This document shows positions 31,359-44,500 of a stretch of DNA of 64,000 bases, piece by piece. The position numbers were made by a program, and so were the translations under genes. The stretch comes from Anisodus tanguticus. Its lineage: Eukaryota > Streptophyta > Magnoliopsida > Solanales > Solanaceae. The stretch spans positions 35,764,032 to 35,828,031 of the forward strand of contig CM067559.1 in NCBI GenBank assembly GCA_034509755.1. Reading direction: 5' to 3'. The stretch's first letter is position 1. Each line of letters opens with the position of its first letter. Below the pieces are notes generated by a model. That model had not been told where the DNA came from. It did no database searches and worked only from the letters and a program-made list of their open reading frames with translations.

Positions 31359-31790
31359 ATGTTGGTCGACAAGTGTGTGACCAAATCTGGCTGTGGTTTT
31401 CTTCTTGAAAATAGCCCGGTTGACTGTTCTGTTAACAGTTCAAACAATGTCTTTGTTAACAACCGTGCTTTCAAATCTGGTCCTAATTTTGGTTCTCTCT
31501 TTGATGACTATTACAAATCTGTTTCTGTCAATGGTGGGATCTCTGGATCTGATGTTGAGCTTCAAGATATTACTGATAATCATGCTAGTACGGCTAAAGC
31601 TCAAGGACGAGTTGGTGTCACCGCTCCCGAGGGTGGTGGAAACAAGCATCTACGAGAGGCTGAGGATGTCAACTGGGACAAGAGGAGAAGGCTGAAGATG
31701 ATGTTCTATCATGTAGCAAAAGGCCTATATCTGTCCCAAATAAAGGATATGAATTATGGTAAGGAGGATATGGACACTCAGTCTAACTGA
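31359..31790 (+). pseudogene. Unrecognised ORF in gag position
   Basis: 143 codons, 35 bp after the 5' LTR, starting MLVDKCVTKSGCGFLLENSP. It is hydrophilic, with a basic patch WDKRRRLKMM near residue 106. I see no copia gag or zinc-knuckle motif, so it may be unrelated captured sequence or a gag too decayed to recognise. The surrounding 31325-31358 shows only a weak primer-site-like ttggtattag. Confidence 0.3.
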
Positions 31791-32214
31791 AGTGGGCCAG
31801 AATCGAAAAGGTCTAAGTTAATTATCCTTCCTTATCTATAATGTGTTTAGTTAATATCTGAATAAAAGTGTGTAAAGCAAGGCTGGGAATATGAAAGTGT
31901 TTTCATTAAAAACTTATATTCCCTACACTCTAAAATCAGATATTGAATCTCCTTCATCCCGGTTAAAGATTGGACTATTGTAAACAAAACTTAAAAGATT
32001 CATTTTTTGGGTGTAATTATTAAAAGTGTGTAAAGTACGTTCGCACATACGAGGGAGAAAGATCCACTGACTGTGCGAAAACTGTTACCACTCTTAAGTA
32101 CGCGCCAGGGATTTCCCTGGGCACCAATCACAAGGGAAGAAGACTAAAAGATAATGACTTATCTTAAGACGTTGAACCTATCACACTATCTGACAGAAGA
32201 TCATTCAGTTGAGA

Positions 32215-33170
32215 TGATGATATTGGACACTCAGTCATACAAAGCCTACAGACGACTGGAATGGGCCAGAATTCATTTGATAGGATGAAATTGGACACTC
32301 AGTCGTACAAAGCCTACGAGCGATTGGAGTGGGCCAGAATTCATTTGATAGGAAAATTAGTGGACACCTAGTGAGGTGGGCCAGAATTTCCAGGTCTTAA
32401 ATGATCTGAAGGCCAAAAGAAAGGCAGAAAAGTAATGGACACCTAGTGAGACGGGCAAGAGTTTCCAGGTCTTAAATGATCTGAAGGCCAAAAGAAAGGC
32501 AGAAAAGAATTTGGACACTCAGTCTGGCAAAGCAATTGGAGTGGGCCATAGTATCCAGATCACATATGATCTGGTTACGCCCTAACCACGTGCAAGAGTT
32601 TGTTCATGTGAAGCAACGCCACCTATAAAGTAAAAGGGGTTGGAGAGGTTGTCCTCAAAAGGACTTCAGGGAATGGGATCACTCTAAAAAGAGGTGATAC
32701 ATGTCCCAAACTTGGTTTAAGGAACGTTGTTGGTCAAGCTGGTTTGAGACTAGTCCAACAGGTCTGTAATAACTAAGAATGGTACAATATGTCTGTAGCT
32801 AAATGAATGATATATTTATAATCCATGCATCTATGCCATCATAGATTAAGACACGTTAAATAGAAAGTTATTCAAAAGCTAACGAAGTTGAGATTGTTGC
32901 CTTCTGTCGACATAAACCCTCAAAATGAATGTGAGGTAGGCGAAGAGGCAAAATCATATTTCCATTCCGTCAAAGGAATAGCGAAAGAAGCACCGCTCCT
33001 CTAGAACTTAGTCATACCTACATGGGTGAATTGAAGTTTGTACAAAATAGAGGGGGAGACAAGTTCCATCAAAGGAATAGAAAAAAAAGCACAACTCCTC
33101 TAGAACTTAGTCACACCTACATGAGTGATTTGAAATTTATACAAAATAGAGGGGGGATACAAGTACTTTG
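32215..33170 (+). repeat. Short tandem duplications inside copia
   Basis: Two sets. At 32215-32560, units with ttggacactcagtc, gagtgggccagaattcattt and aggtcttaaatgatctgaag occur two to three times. At about 32962-33165, two units of about 105 bp share gcaccgctcctctagaactt-like and acctacatgagtgattt-like text. They lie where gag or protease would be expected, and I see no coding in them. Confidence 0.65.
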
Positions 33171-35170
33171 TGACCTTCATTGATGATGGTACAACGTATC
33201 GCATCCTTTATTTGTTGAAAAGTAAAGATGAAGCTGTTGAAGTAGATAAGCACTAGAAAGCAGAAGTTGAAAAATAACTAAGCCTATAGATTGAGGAATT
33301 CATAGTGATAGAGGGGGAGAATGTGAAGCATCGTTTATCAAATGACTGCTCCTTACTCACCTCAGTCTAACGGTGTTAGCCAAGCGCAAAGCCATACGCC
33401 CAAAATATGTAAGACGAAGCGATCATTACCGCTAATGCGATTCTCAACAGAACTACGCATAAGGATAAGGATAACCCTCTGAGTGAAATATGGAAATGAT
33501 CCCACCTACAAATATTGTGTTGTGTGGTGGCTTGGTAGGGATTGGAATACCGAAATAGGTCAAGTTGGACCTAAGACTGTAGATTGCATATCTACTGGAT
33601 CTACAAATAACAGTAGTGCTTATCGCCTTTTGGTGTCAAAGAATTTTGAATTATTTGAGGATAACTTTCCTTGAGAAGGAAAAAGAAGTAATTGCTCGAG
33701 GTTAACAAGAACCTGCGAGTGCCTGATTGTCTGGAACCAGATGTTCCAAATCTACAGAACTCAGGGATTCTAGATGTTGAACCGAGACAGAGCAAAAATG
33801 GGACAAAGACTTGTTCCAGGCCTTCTAGCTTGTATGGTTGAGAACGAACCATGGACAATTAACAAAGAATTGTCATCTCCAGAAGCGCTGCTTTAGAAAG
33901 AAGCTACAAAGAGAGAAATAGATTCCATCATATAAAACCACACTTGTGTAATAGTTGACCTTCCTCCGGGAAAAGAATCTTTGGGTTGTAAAAGTGGATA
34001 CTCAAAAGAGTACAAAGTAGATGGATCTACTGACGAGTATAAGGCCTCAACTACATGTACATGTGCTCCTCTGTGAATAGCTTAACATCCAGGGTCATTG
34101 CAATCTTGCGTGACATGGATATTGAAACAACCTTCCTAACTGGAAAGTTGGAAGGGCAGGATCAAAGTTGGTTTGTTGGACTGTTAGGCTTCTTTCTGAA
34201 CTTTTATTTTGGTCCCTAAAATGTTTATATTTTGGTCCTGGAAGTTTCAGATAAAACAGAAATAATGAATCTGACAACAGAAACATTGACTCTGAAGTTA
34301 GAAAGCCAACAATTAGAAAAACCAACAGTCTGAAAGTGGAAGTCATATTGAAACAAAAGTCTTGATATGAAAGATATGTGTATCACATATGACATCTTAG
34401 GAATTGGGATTTCTAAGACATCTAACGGACTGGTCTAACTCCAAACTCAGTTGTGAGATAGTTGACAGTCTCGTTGAAGACACCAATGGATGTGAATCAT
34501 AGAACTGATTGGAATCATAGTGCACCCATATACAAGGAGCGATATGCGCAGGTCACATGTAGTTCAATGTATTGTACACACTACAACCAACCTGGTATCG
34601 GCCTACAAAGCAGATCAGTTGAACTAAGATTCACTCGTGATTTTGGAAATAATCGATAGAAGGCGTTAAGTCGGATATGACGATATCTGAAATATTCGCT
34701 TATCTACGGATTATGGTATTCTGGATGTCCAGTGGTTCTGGGAGAACACAATGATGCAAACTGGACATCAGTTATGAAGAACACCAAAGCCACAAGTGGA
34801 TTTGTATGATGTGTCTTGGAAAATCCTCTAAGCAAACTTGCATCAGCCGATTCATGATGGAATCGAAGTTTATCTCTTTAAACAAAGCATGAAAGAAGTT
34901 GAGTAACTTCACGACTCCTTAGAGGACACCCCTTATTGGGAGAAACCCATGCCTTCAACAGTTATACAATGTGGCTAGCCGGTCGGCTTCAGGAAGGGCA
35001 CGAATGATAGCGTCTGGACATATCTATCGGATCTGTCGGAGACATAAGACCGTATGACAGTTGATCACTATGGGTATCACTTTCTTGATTACTAACCAAA
35101 GGATATAGCGGACCCTTTAACTAAGGGACTACCCGAAGATCAAGAGTTATGCCTGTCTAGGGGATTGGGA
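33171..35170 (+). pseudogene. Copia integrase-RT-RNase H traces
   Basis: Traces in order: FVTFIDDGTTYR and LLKSKDEAV (33171-33240), MTAPYSPQSNGVS (33341-33380), GPKTVDCISTGSTNNSSAYR (33570-33625), an RT start with DLPPGKESLG (33959-33995), ILGIGISKTSNGLV (34395-34435), an RNase H piece near 34720-34810, and GLPEDQ with LGLKPKQYE at 35128-35190. Nearly every block is in a different frame, so it is dead. Confidence 0.75.
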
Positions 35171-35844
35171 TTAAAACCCAAACAATATGAACCTTTGCGG
35201 TGGTAACCCAACCATATTGACTGGAGATCCCAAGAATTTGGTTCAATGGAAAAACTAAGCTGCAAAAGGTTCAGTTGAGCGCTTCGGTGGAAGCAAGAGC
35301 AGTTCGGATGATGATTTCTGTAAAGAAATATGAATCCAAAGCCGTTCCCGTGATAGACATTAAAGTGCTACCTGCATGGTGGGTAAAGGTTAAGCTTCCA
35401 AACCTTTAACGATCCTCAAACAGTTGAGGTTAAGGTTGATGAACCACGATAACAAGAAATAGAAATTAATCATTTTTAATGATTCCTAGCACTTGTGAAG
35501 TGGGGTATAGCAGGATACCTTGTAGGAGATCACCTATTTAAGTGCGATGACAGGCCGCCTCAAATAAACGCACTTAAGAATCCAAGTGTGTCCACGGCCA
35601 CAACGGACAGAACAATAAGAAGAAACGAATAAAGGGAGGTATTGTGTTGGTACCATTGTCTAGGCTTACATTAAACACTGACGGTTCAAGTCATCACGTT
35701 CAATGCACAGTAAGTACGTCCGATGGTATTCAACTAGGAAAGGTTCAAAGCGGAAGCTACCTCTCCTGATGCATTATCTTTTCGCTGAACGATTGTTGAA
35801 AGTAGGCACCTTGTGTGTGCGCCAAATCTCTTTCAAGAGGATAT

Positions 35845-36936
35845 TGTTGAAAATTTACTAATGTGGAATTAAATTTATCCCATTACTTGTGACTTGAACA
35901 AATTGGGGCCCCGCACGTCGAAAATATCGTTTTCACATGCGTGCAATCTTAGTGCCAAGTATCATAAATTTCGTTAATGAAAGAGATATTGGTACGTAAG
36001 TGAAATGTTTGAGACATAGAATGATGGATGGTTATTGGATAAATAACAAGTGTTGCACGTTGGTAAACGAAGGAAGGATTGTTCGAGGTGTAAGATGGAT
36101 CGGGTCGGAAAGAGCTGTGGCGCCTCTCGAACTGGGCCACAGCGCCGGAGCACCGCGACGCTAATTCCATGTTTGGCTTCTGGAGTCGCGACGCTAAATA
36201 CTGCAGCGCTTCCCAGGCAGTGTTTGCTCGATGGAATCCCAAAGGTTTGGCTGTTGAGGTGGTTTCAATGGCATTGAATCCACCCAATAATGGTCATTAC
36301 TTGGACCATTATGTTGCTGCATTACTTGGGGGTTAAATGTCCTCCATTACATGACAATTGAATGCCATTATGAGACATTTGAAAGGCCATCTTGCACACC
36401 TATAAATTGAGGCATTTGGCTCAATTCTATAGATGACCACAATATACATACAAGTATACAACACCACAAAGAGATCAGTTTTCCTGATAAACAATCCTTC
36501 TCTTAGCAATCTTCATTGCTCGTGTTCTTCACTGAGGTCATTTGGGTAGGCTTTGCACATTTGATAGTTTGCTGTTTTATCTTGGGAGACTATTGTCCAC
36601 ACTTCCGTAAAGCCTATATACGGGGGCAATCTTGTCTTAAAGATAGAGAGTCATCTCTCGACTCAGCCGGTGGTGTTGTGATTAACTAATTGGTTGCTAA
36701 GTGTTTCAGGTGTGAACTAGAATCTCATAGGACTCTAACCATTCGGATTCTCAGCGGATCTACAAGCCACAAGTGTAGCAGTTCATGTTCTTGTATTTCC
36801 GAATACAAGATCTATATTTGAAGTTCCAATTCAAGATCAAGATATTAACAACTTGTTATTGTAATCTTTGTTGTTTATCCTTTCGATCACTGTAATAGTT
36901 ATTTACTATTTCCGTTCGTGCTTTAAATATCCAACA
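35845..36936 (+). repeat. 3' LTR of nested copia
   Basis: 1092 bp, tgttgaaaat to atatccaaca. TATA box tataaat at 36401-36407. It has only one cgacgctaaatactgcagcg unit (36187-36206) where the 5' LTR has about ten. A purine tract (caagagga) lies just upstream. Confidence 0.9.
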
Positions 36937-37895
36937 AAACTAATAAATATCCAAGTCAGACATGACAAAGTACTAGCTAATGAAAGTAGAAAACGGTTGT
37001 TGCCGGAGGCAAAGGTTAAGAATATCCCAAAAACTTGATCCAACCATTCTCCAATTGTCATACATTTGGAAGTCATGTACTCTACCTGTATATTAAATGA
37101 ACCTTTCACACACAAGGCTATGTGGTACAGTAATTCATCATTTAAAAAAATAATGAGTCTGATTGGCTGGAAACTGATAATAACTTTATCGATATCGTTG
37201 TTGATTCTCCCAAAATGCTAGAACTTTGGAATAAAAATATATTTCAAGAAAAATTAAAAAAAGAAGAGAATTTTAACAAGATTAGAGGATATTCAAAAGA
37301 ACTTGGGAAATTGTCATACCCTATATCTATTTTGAAAAGGATTTGAAAATTCAACATTATGAGTTGTTAAGGAATGAAGAAATTTTTTAGCAGCAAAAAT
37401 CTAAACAAAATTGAGTTATCCAATGTGAGGGGAATATCAAGCTCTTTCATTTTTCACTTTTTGCAGGATGAAAAACATTATAATTAATAAGATTAGAGAC
37501 GATAGTGGAAACTGACTTGATAACCCTGCTGCTATTAAAATCATTATTCATAACTATTTGTCTCAATTATTTTTTACCCATTTTAGGAATACGATTGTCA
37601 ATCCTTAACTGATTCCTCCTTCACAAACATACGATTGTTAATTTTATAGGTTTTCTAGCTTTCTTAGTGAGTTGAATTGCTCCCATGTGATGCTTCCCTA
37701 AGACTGTTGATCTTGAAACTTTTATTCCAATATCGACCTATAAGTTTGAGTAATATTTCTTACAAGGTTGTAAGAAAATAATTGATAATTGGATCAATCC
37801 GATAATTCATGATATTATTGAACTTTATCGAACGAAATTTATCTCAAGGAAAACTACATTTGTTAATATCATTATTACTTTAAAAAATCTCTATT
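36937..37895 (+). mobile_element. LINE ORF2 fragment, right of nested copia
   Basis: Continues the LINE endonuclease and enters reverse transcriptase: SNHSPIVIHLE, then YELLRNEEIF, then NKIRDDSGN and AAIKIIIHNYLSQLFF, then ISYKVV-like text near 37740-37800. Multiple stops. It is the inverted counterpart of 8830-9808. Confidence 0.7.
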
Positions 37896-38012
37896 TTTTA
37901 GGATGGTTACTCATTTGATCGAATTCAATGGCTCTGGAGTAAGCCTCATCAAAGTTAGGGAGGTCATGCTTGTTGTTAAACAGGTTAGAGTTTCTTGTGG
38001 TCCAGATGATCC
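37896..38012. other. Unassigned spacer
   Basis: Short sequence between a LINE piece and a copia LTR. A 60-codon open frame crosses from here into the LTR (37903-38085), with no known motif. Confidence 0.3.
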
Positions 38013-39366
38013 TGAAAAAAATAATCGCTTGATTATTTTCATTAATGAAAGGGTATATATACAATTTACAATTTTCATAATATGAAAAATCATATTCCTA
38101 TTCTACTCCCAAAACCCTATTCTAGTTGTACAAGAATCCTACAATTATGGTAAGAATACAATGCTAATTAATTACAATTTTATGGTACACAATATGCTCC
38201 AAACCGTGATATACTTTCCAAGTATATCACGGACAGCCTGCTTAGCCGTGTGGTCTTTTACGCCCCCGCAGTCATAGCGGGCAGTCTTCGTACGCTGAGA
38301 CTGTCCCTAAAATCTTCAAAAAGGACCGAGGGAAGACCCTTTGTAAAGATGTCTGCAATTTGATACCTGGAAGGGACATGACAGATGCGTACTTGTCCAC
38401 GAGCTACCTTTTGTTTAGTGAGCTGGTGTTGAACATGATTACCAGAAAGGTAGATGACACTGACATTATCACAATAAACCAAGGTAGCTTTCTGAATAGG
38501 ACAATGGAGCTCTAAAAGAAGATTACGTAACCAACACGATTCAGAGACCACATTGGCCACCCCTCGATACTCGGCCTCTGCACTAGAGCGCGACAATGTA
38601 GACTAACGCTTTGCAGACCATGAGACCAAGTTATATCCAAGAAACATACAATAGCTGGATATGGAAGGCCTGGTGTCTGGACAACCACCTCAATCAGCAT
38701 CTGTATACGAGACAAGTGTAGCCGTTGATGACGGATATAAATGTAAGCCAAAGTCAAGTGTCCCCTGGATGTACCGAATAATGCATTTGAGCGTATTCAC
38801 GTGCTCAACCTTGGGATCATGCATAAACAAACACACCTATTGTACGGCATACGTAATATCTGATCTCGTGAAAGTAAGATATTGAAGGGCCCCAGCAAGA
38901 CTGCAATAGCGGGTCGGATCCTCGTAAAGTGAGCCAGCCTCAGCACCCAATTTGGGTTTAGTATCAACTGGAGTGGAAGTAGAATTGCATGAGGACATAC
39001 CGGCTTGCTCAATGATCTCAGTTGCATACTTTCGTTGGGATAAGAACAACCCACCTGCATGACGAGAGACATCAATCCCCAAAAAGTAACTCAAGGGTCC
39101 CAAGTCTTTCATAGCAAACTCAAAATTGAGCATTGTCATGATAAATTGGCGTAATGCATCAGAAGAGGCAGTCAAGATAATATCATCCACATATAATAGT
39201 ATGTAAGCCAGGGAAGAACCACGACGATAAATGAACAATGAATTATCATACCTGCTGTGAGAAAATGCAATAGTCGAAACATAGTCTGCTAACCTCTTAT
39301 ACCAAGCCCGTGGGGACTGCTTAAGCCCATACACGGACTTCTTCAACAAACAGACATGATGAGGAT
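38013..39366 (-). mobile_element. Copia 3' half, minus strand arm
   Basis: The LTR at about 38013-38262 is followed (minus strand) by RNase H (VYCDNVSVIYLSGNHVQHQ, ADIFTKGLP, 38258-38596) and RT (LLKKSVYGLKQSPRAWYKRL, LLYVDDIILTASSD, MKDLGPLSYFLGIDVS, 38837-39349). Everything upstream of mid-RT is missing. It belongs to the family of 24155-29371 and meets a second copy head to head near 39366. Confidence 0.9.
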
Positions 39367-41168
39367 ATTTGGAATATGAACGATGAATATGATGCTTTTA
39401 TTGAAAATAAGACGTGGTAATTGGTGCCCCGTCCTTCTGGTGTTAGTATTATTCGGTCTATGTGGATTTTTACTCATAAAGATAAATCTGATGGTTCTTT
39501 TGTGAGGCATAAGGCTCGTCTTGTAGGTGATGGTAAGACTCAACAGGTTGGCATGGATTATGGTGAGACGTTTAGTCCGGTGGTCAAACCGGCTACCATC
39601 CGCACTGTTCTCAGTCTGGCTCTTTCAAAGGCATGGTCCATTCGTCAGTTAGATGTGAAGAATGCTTTCTTACGTGATGATCTTAAGGAGACCGTCTACA
39701 TTCATCAACCAATGGATTTTCTAGACCCTAATTATCATAATCATGTCTATTTATTGAAGAAGTCTTTGTATGGGCTCAAACAGGCCCCACAGGCTTGGTA
39801 TAAGAGGTTTGCAGACTATGTATCTACTATTGGTTTTCTCACAACAAGTCGGATAATTCTCTATTCATATATCATCGTGGTACTTCTTTGGCATATATTA
39901 TTTTGTATGTGGATGATATTATTTTGACAGCTTCTTCTGACGATTTACAAAAGTTTATTATAACACTACTCAGTTCTGAGTTTGCTATGAAAGACTTGGG
40001 GCCCTTGAGTTATTTCTTGGGGATTGTTGTCACTCGTCATACAAGTGGGTTATTCTTATCCCAAAGGAAGTATGCCACTGAGATCATTGAGCGAGCTGGT
40101 ATGTCCTCGTGCAAGTCTACTTCCACTCCAGTTGATACTAAACCCAAGCTGGGTGTTGCGACTAGCTTACCTTACGAGGATCCAACCCACTATCGCAGTC
40201 TTGTAGGGGCTCTTCAGTATCTTACTTTCACGAGATCGGATATTACGTATGCCATACAACATGTGTGTTTGTTTATGCATAATCCCAGGGTTGAGCACGT
40301 GTGTGCGCTCAAACGTATTATTCGTTACATCCAGGGATCACTTGACTATGGCTTACATTTATATCCTTCATCGACGTCTACACTTGTCTCATATACGGAT
40401 GCTAATTGGGGTGGTTGTCCAGAACCACGTCTGGACATTGTATGTTTCTTGGTAATAACTTGGTCTCATGGTCTGCGAAACGTCAGTCTACATTATCACG
40501 CTCTAGTGCGGAGGCCGAGTAACGAGGGGTAGCCAATGTGTTCTCTGAATCTTGTTGGTTACGTAATCTTCTTTTAGAGATTCATTGTCCTATTCAGAAA
40601 GCTACCTTAGTTTATTGTGATATTATTAGTGTCGTCTACCTTTCTGGTAATCCGGTTCAACACCAGCACACTAAACACATCGAGATGGATATCCACTTTG
40701 TGCGCGAAAAGGTAGCTCGTGGACAAGTACACGTCTGTCATGTCCTTTCCAGGTATCAAATTGCAGACAACTTTACAAAGAGTCTTCCCTCGGTCATTTT
40801 TGAAGATTTTAGGGATAGTCTCAGCGTACGAAGACCGCCCACTATGATTGCGCTGGTGTGATAAACACCAATGATATACACGGTGTATGTGCTATGTATA
40901 TCACGGGCTGATTAGGAGGAATGAGTTGTTAAACCCGTGATATACATGGTGTATACATACCATGTATATCACGGTTTGATGGTCTAGTTTAGGTAATGTT
41001 TTGTTGTAGTTAAATTAGAATTGTACACTTATCATAATTGTATACTTATTGTACAAATAGAATAAGGTTTTGAGAGTAGAATATGAATAGGATTTTCCTA
41101 TTATGGAAAATATAAATTGTTTATATACTCTTTCATTAATGAAGATAATCAAGGAATTATTTCTTTCA
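39367..41168 (+). mobile_element. Copia 3' half, plus strand arm
   Basis: Starts at the beginning of RT (SIIRSMWIFTHKDKSDGSF at about 39440-39500). It continues through LDVKNAFLRDDLKETVYIHQ, LLKKSLYGLKQAPQAWYKRF and YVDDIILTASSDDLQKF to RNase H (VYCDIISVVYLSGNPVQHQ), and ends with the LTR at 40857-41168. There is a frameshift near 39840-39890 and a deletion near 40425. No 5' half. Confidence 0.92.
40857..41168 (+). repeat. LTR with perfect palindrome
   Basis: 312 bp, from tgtgataaac to tatttctttca. At 40935-40974 it contains inverted 16 bp arms ccgtgatatacatggt and accatgtatatcacgg around 8 bp, plus a second, weaker palindrome at about 40872-40906. Confidence 0.85.
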
Positions 41169-41292
41169 TACTATATCTAAAGACAACTAATAAATAGCAA
41201 TAGAGACAACAATAAAAAAGAACACCAAGAATTTACGAGGTTTGGCAACATAATTTTTTTGCCTAGTCTTTGGACGCAACACAATCAACCCA

Positions 41293-41568
41293 AATTTTAT
41301 TCCACTAAAAAATTACAAGTGAAATACTACAAGAGAGAAAGAAGATTTAAATGCCTTAGAAGATGAGAAGGCAAGTGAAGGATGATTTTAAATGAACAAA
41401 ATAATGCTATTTATATAATGGAATTTGTCTCACTAATGTCATGCATGACATCACTTAGAATGTGATCATGCAATCTAAATGCATGGAAAATGCATTTACC
41501 AATTTCATGCTACAAAAATGGCTTTTAATGTTCACATTTGTTCACATAAAATCTTGACAAATTTAACA
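41293..41568 (-). repeat. 3' LTR of Tnt1-like copia
   Basis: Ends (plus strand) at aaatttaaca 41568, next to the polypurine tract read as aaggtggagatt on the minus strand. It matches 48390-48664. A further 120 bp to the left (41170-41292, with caccaagaatttacgaggtt) resembles LTR sequence missing from the other copy, so the true boundary may be nearer 41170. Confidence 0.75.
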
Positions 41569-41599
41569 AATCTCCACCTTGGCAAGATTCTGCATTTTC

Positions 41600-44500
41600 A
41601 ATTTTCTCTCAATGAAATTTGGTTGTGTCTTCAACTTCAATCTTCAATGTTCAACAATGTTGATCAAATTCAAACAATGTTGAAACTTGACTGCAGCCAC
41701 TACTTTTGTCAGCATATTTGCAGGATTATCTGTAGTCCGAACTTTTTGCACCATGACTCAATCTTCTTTTATAGTGTCTCGTATAAAGTGATACTGAACA
41801 TCAATATGTTTCATCCTTGCATGATAAACTTGGTTCTTTTCTAATTGGATAACACTTTGACTATCACATAATATTGTGATGCTTTCTTGTTCAATATCAA
41901 ACTCTCTAAGCAACCCTTGAAGTCAAATTACCTCTTTCACAGCCTCCATAATTGTCATGTACTCTGCCTCAGTTGTAGACAAAGCAACTATTGATTGCAA
42001 AGTAGACTTTCAACTAACTGGTGCACTTGCAAGAGTGAAAACATAACCGGTAGTTGATCTTCGTTTGTCCAAATCACCCGCATAATCTGAGTCACATTAT
42101 CCGACTAGATACTGACTTTATTTCTGCTCAAAAATCAAATCAACCTCTACAGTATTACAAATATACCATAGAATTCATCTCATAACTTGCCAATGCTCAT
42201 TTCCAAGATCATGCATATACCTACTTACAACTCCAACAATATGTGAAATATATGATATGGTGCAAACTATTACATACATCAAGCTACCAACAATATTTGC
42301 ATATGACACTCTTGACATATATTCTCGTTCATCTTCATTCTTCAACGATATAGTGGCACTAAGTTTAAAATGAGGAACACGCGATGTGCTAACCGACTTC
42401 GTTTTCTTACTCATGCCAAAATGATCCAGCACCCTCTTCAAATATTCTTTCTAAAATAAACAAAGTTTTTTTAAATGTCTATCTCTTTTTATCTCCATGC
42501 CAAAAAAATTCTCCGCCTCACCCAAATCCTTCATCTCAAACTCCTTTCTAGTTGAATCTTCAACTTCTTAATTTGCTCTTGACTTTTGGAAGCTATTGAT
42601 AAATAATCAACATATAGGAGAAGATATATGAAGGATCTATCTTCAAGCTTGCGCAAATACACACAATGATCGTATTTGCTTCTTCTGTACATTTGTTGCA
42701 ACATAAACTTGTCAAATCATTTGTACCATTGTCTAGAAGATTGTTCAATCCACACAACAATTTTTTAAGTTTGCACACCAAATTTTTCTTTCCAGCAACT
42801 TTGAATCCTTCTGGTTGAGTTATATAGATTTTCTCTTTCAAATCTCTATGTAAAAATGCAGTTCTTATATTCAACTGAACTAGTTCCAAATTCAACTGTG
42901 CTACCGAAGTCAGCAAAACTCTAATAGAATAGTGTTTCACGACTGGAGAAAATACCTAATTATAATCGATTCTCTCCTTTTGAGCGTATCCTTTGGCCAC
43001 TAATCTTGTTTTGTAGTGAACATCTTCTTGGTTAGGAAATCATTCTTTCTTTGCATATACCCACTTACACCCAATTGCTTTCTTACCCTTCGAGAGATTG
43101 ACCAATTTCCATGTGTGATTATGATAAAGGGACTGCATTTCTTCATTCATGGCAATCCTCCACTTATCTTCTTCTCAACTTTGGACTGCATTTTTGTAAC
43201 TGATCAGGATACCATAAGCTACAATTGAGGTTGCACAAGCTACCTTATCAATAAGATAAGCAGGTATTCTTATTGTTCTTTTTGGCTTGCTGGTTGCTAT
43301 TGATTCAAGTTGTTGTTGAAGTTCCTGAGTTGGAATCGCCCTCTCAACTAACTCTTCTTCCAGAGGAAAATCTTATGTTGTTTCCTCATTTTCTCTTTGT
43401 ATTGGGAAAATTAATTTTTCCTTAAACTCCACCTGCTTTGAAGCACCATCAGTTTGTTTGACATCTTCAACGGTTACCTTATCTGTTATGGCAGATTCAT
43501 CAAAGGTAACATCCCTGCTGAATATAATTTTTCTTGTCTCTGGACACCAAAAATGGTATCCCTTGACTCCAGAAGTAATCCTCATAAATATAGCTTTCTT
43601 TGCTCTTAGATCCAATTTTGACTCTTTTACATGATAATATGCAATTGAGCCAAATACATACAAAGAACCATAATCTTCAGCAGTTTTTCATATCATTTTT
43701 CAAATGGTGTCTTGCCACCAATAGCGGCAGATGGTAGACGATTAATGAGATGACATGCATATGTTATTGCCTCAACCCAAAATTCTTTGTCCAAGCCAGC
43801 ATTGGACAACATACACCGAACCTTCTCCAGCAAAATTCGGTTCATGCGTTCTGCCACTCCATTCTGTTGTGGTGTATTTCTAATGGTGAAATACCTGACG
43901 ATGCCATCATCTTCACAAATCTTATTGAAAAGATAATTTTTGTATTCTCCACTATTGTCTGTGCTAGTTCTTACTGTTCATATATTATGATATGAATATA
44001 CCACATCAATTCGTTATGTATGGATGATGAGATTCCATTGATATAGAGCCAATTCCAATAGACTTATTGGAGGGTCTCGTGGCGTGCATCCATTAGGAAT
44101 TGAAACTAAGAATTCGCCAATTATGAGTTGGGTGCTTTAACTATTCAGCCATAGATGCTTAGCATGAATCCTCGTACATGGTGAATAACCAAATTCCAAT
44201 TGAAATGAAAATTTTGAGATAAATCAGTGCAATTTAGGAGGAATCAATGAGAGGACATCAAACAGATTAGCTCCGTCATTCTCTTATTGTGCAGGCAGGC
44301 CTGGAAAGACACTTGATCTTTCTGCTTGTTTGAATCTCCATCATCGCCTTTCATTTGAGAAAAAAATCCCAACACTTCATGTTTAGTTTTCATCGTATAC
44401 ACCTACACTCTCCGAAAAAGTTGTCAATAAAGGTTACAAAATATTGTTTCCCACCTAATAAAGGTGCTTTGGAAGCACCCCAAACATCGGAGTGAACATA

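Larger units (their letters stand above)
29952..36936 (+). mobile_element. Long-LTR Ty1/copia, complete insertion
   Basis: Flanked by aaact at 29947-29951 and 36937-36941, a perfect 5 bp target duplication within a LINE. LTRs are 29952-31324 (1373 bp) and 35845-36936 (1092 bp); both begin tgttg and end atatccaaca. The internal part is heavily decayed. Integrase, RT and RNase H traces are in plus-strand order, with long stretches that have no recognisable coding. Confidence 0.93.

Noticed and set aside
32201..32600. Repeated ggacactcagt and gggccag motifs, considered as satellite DNA
   Set aside because: Only two or three units, all inside one retroelement; better explained as local duplication.
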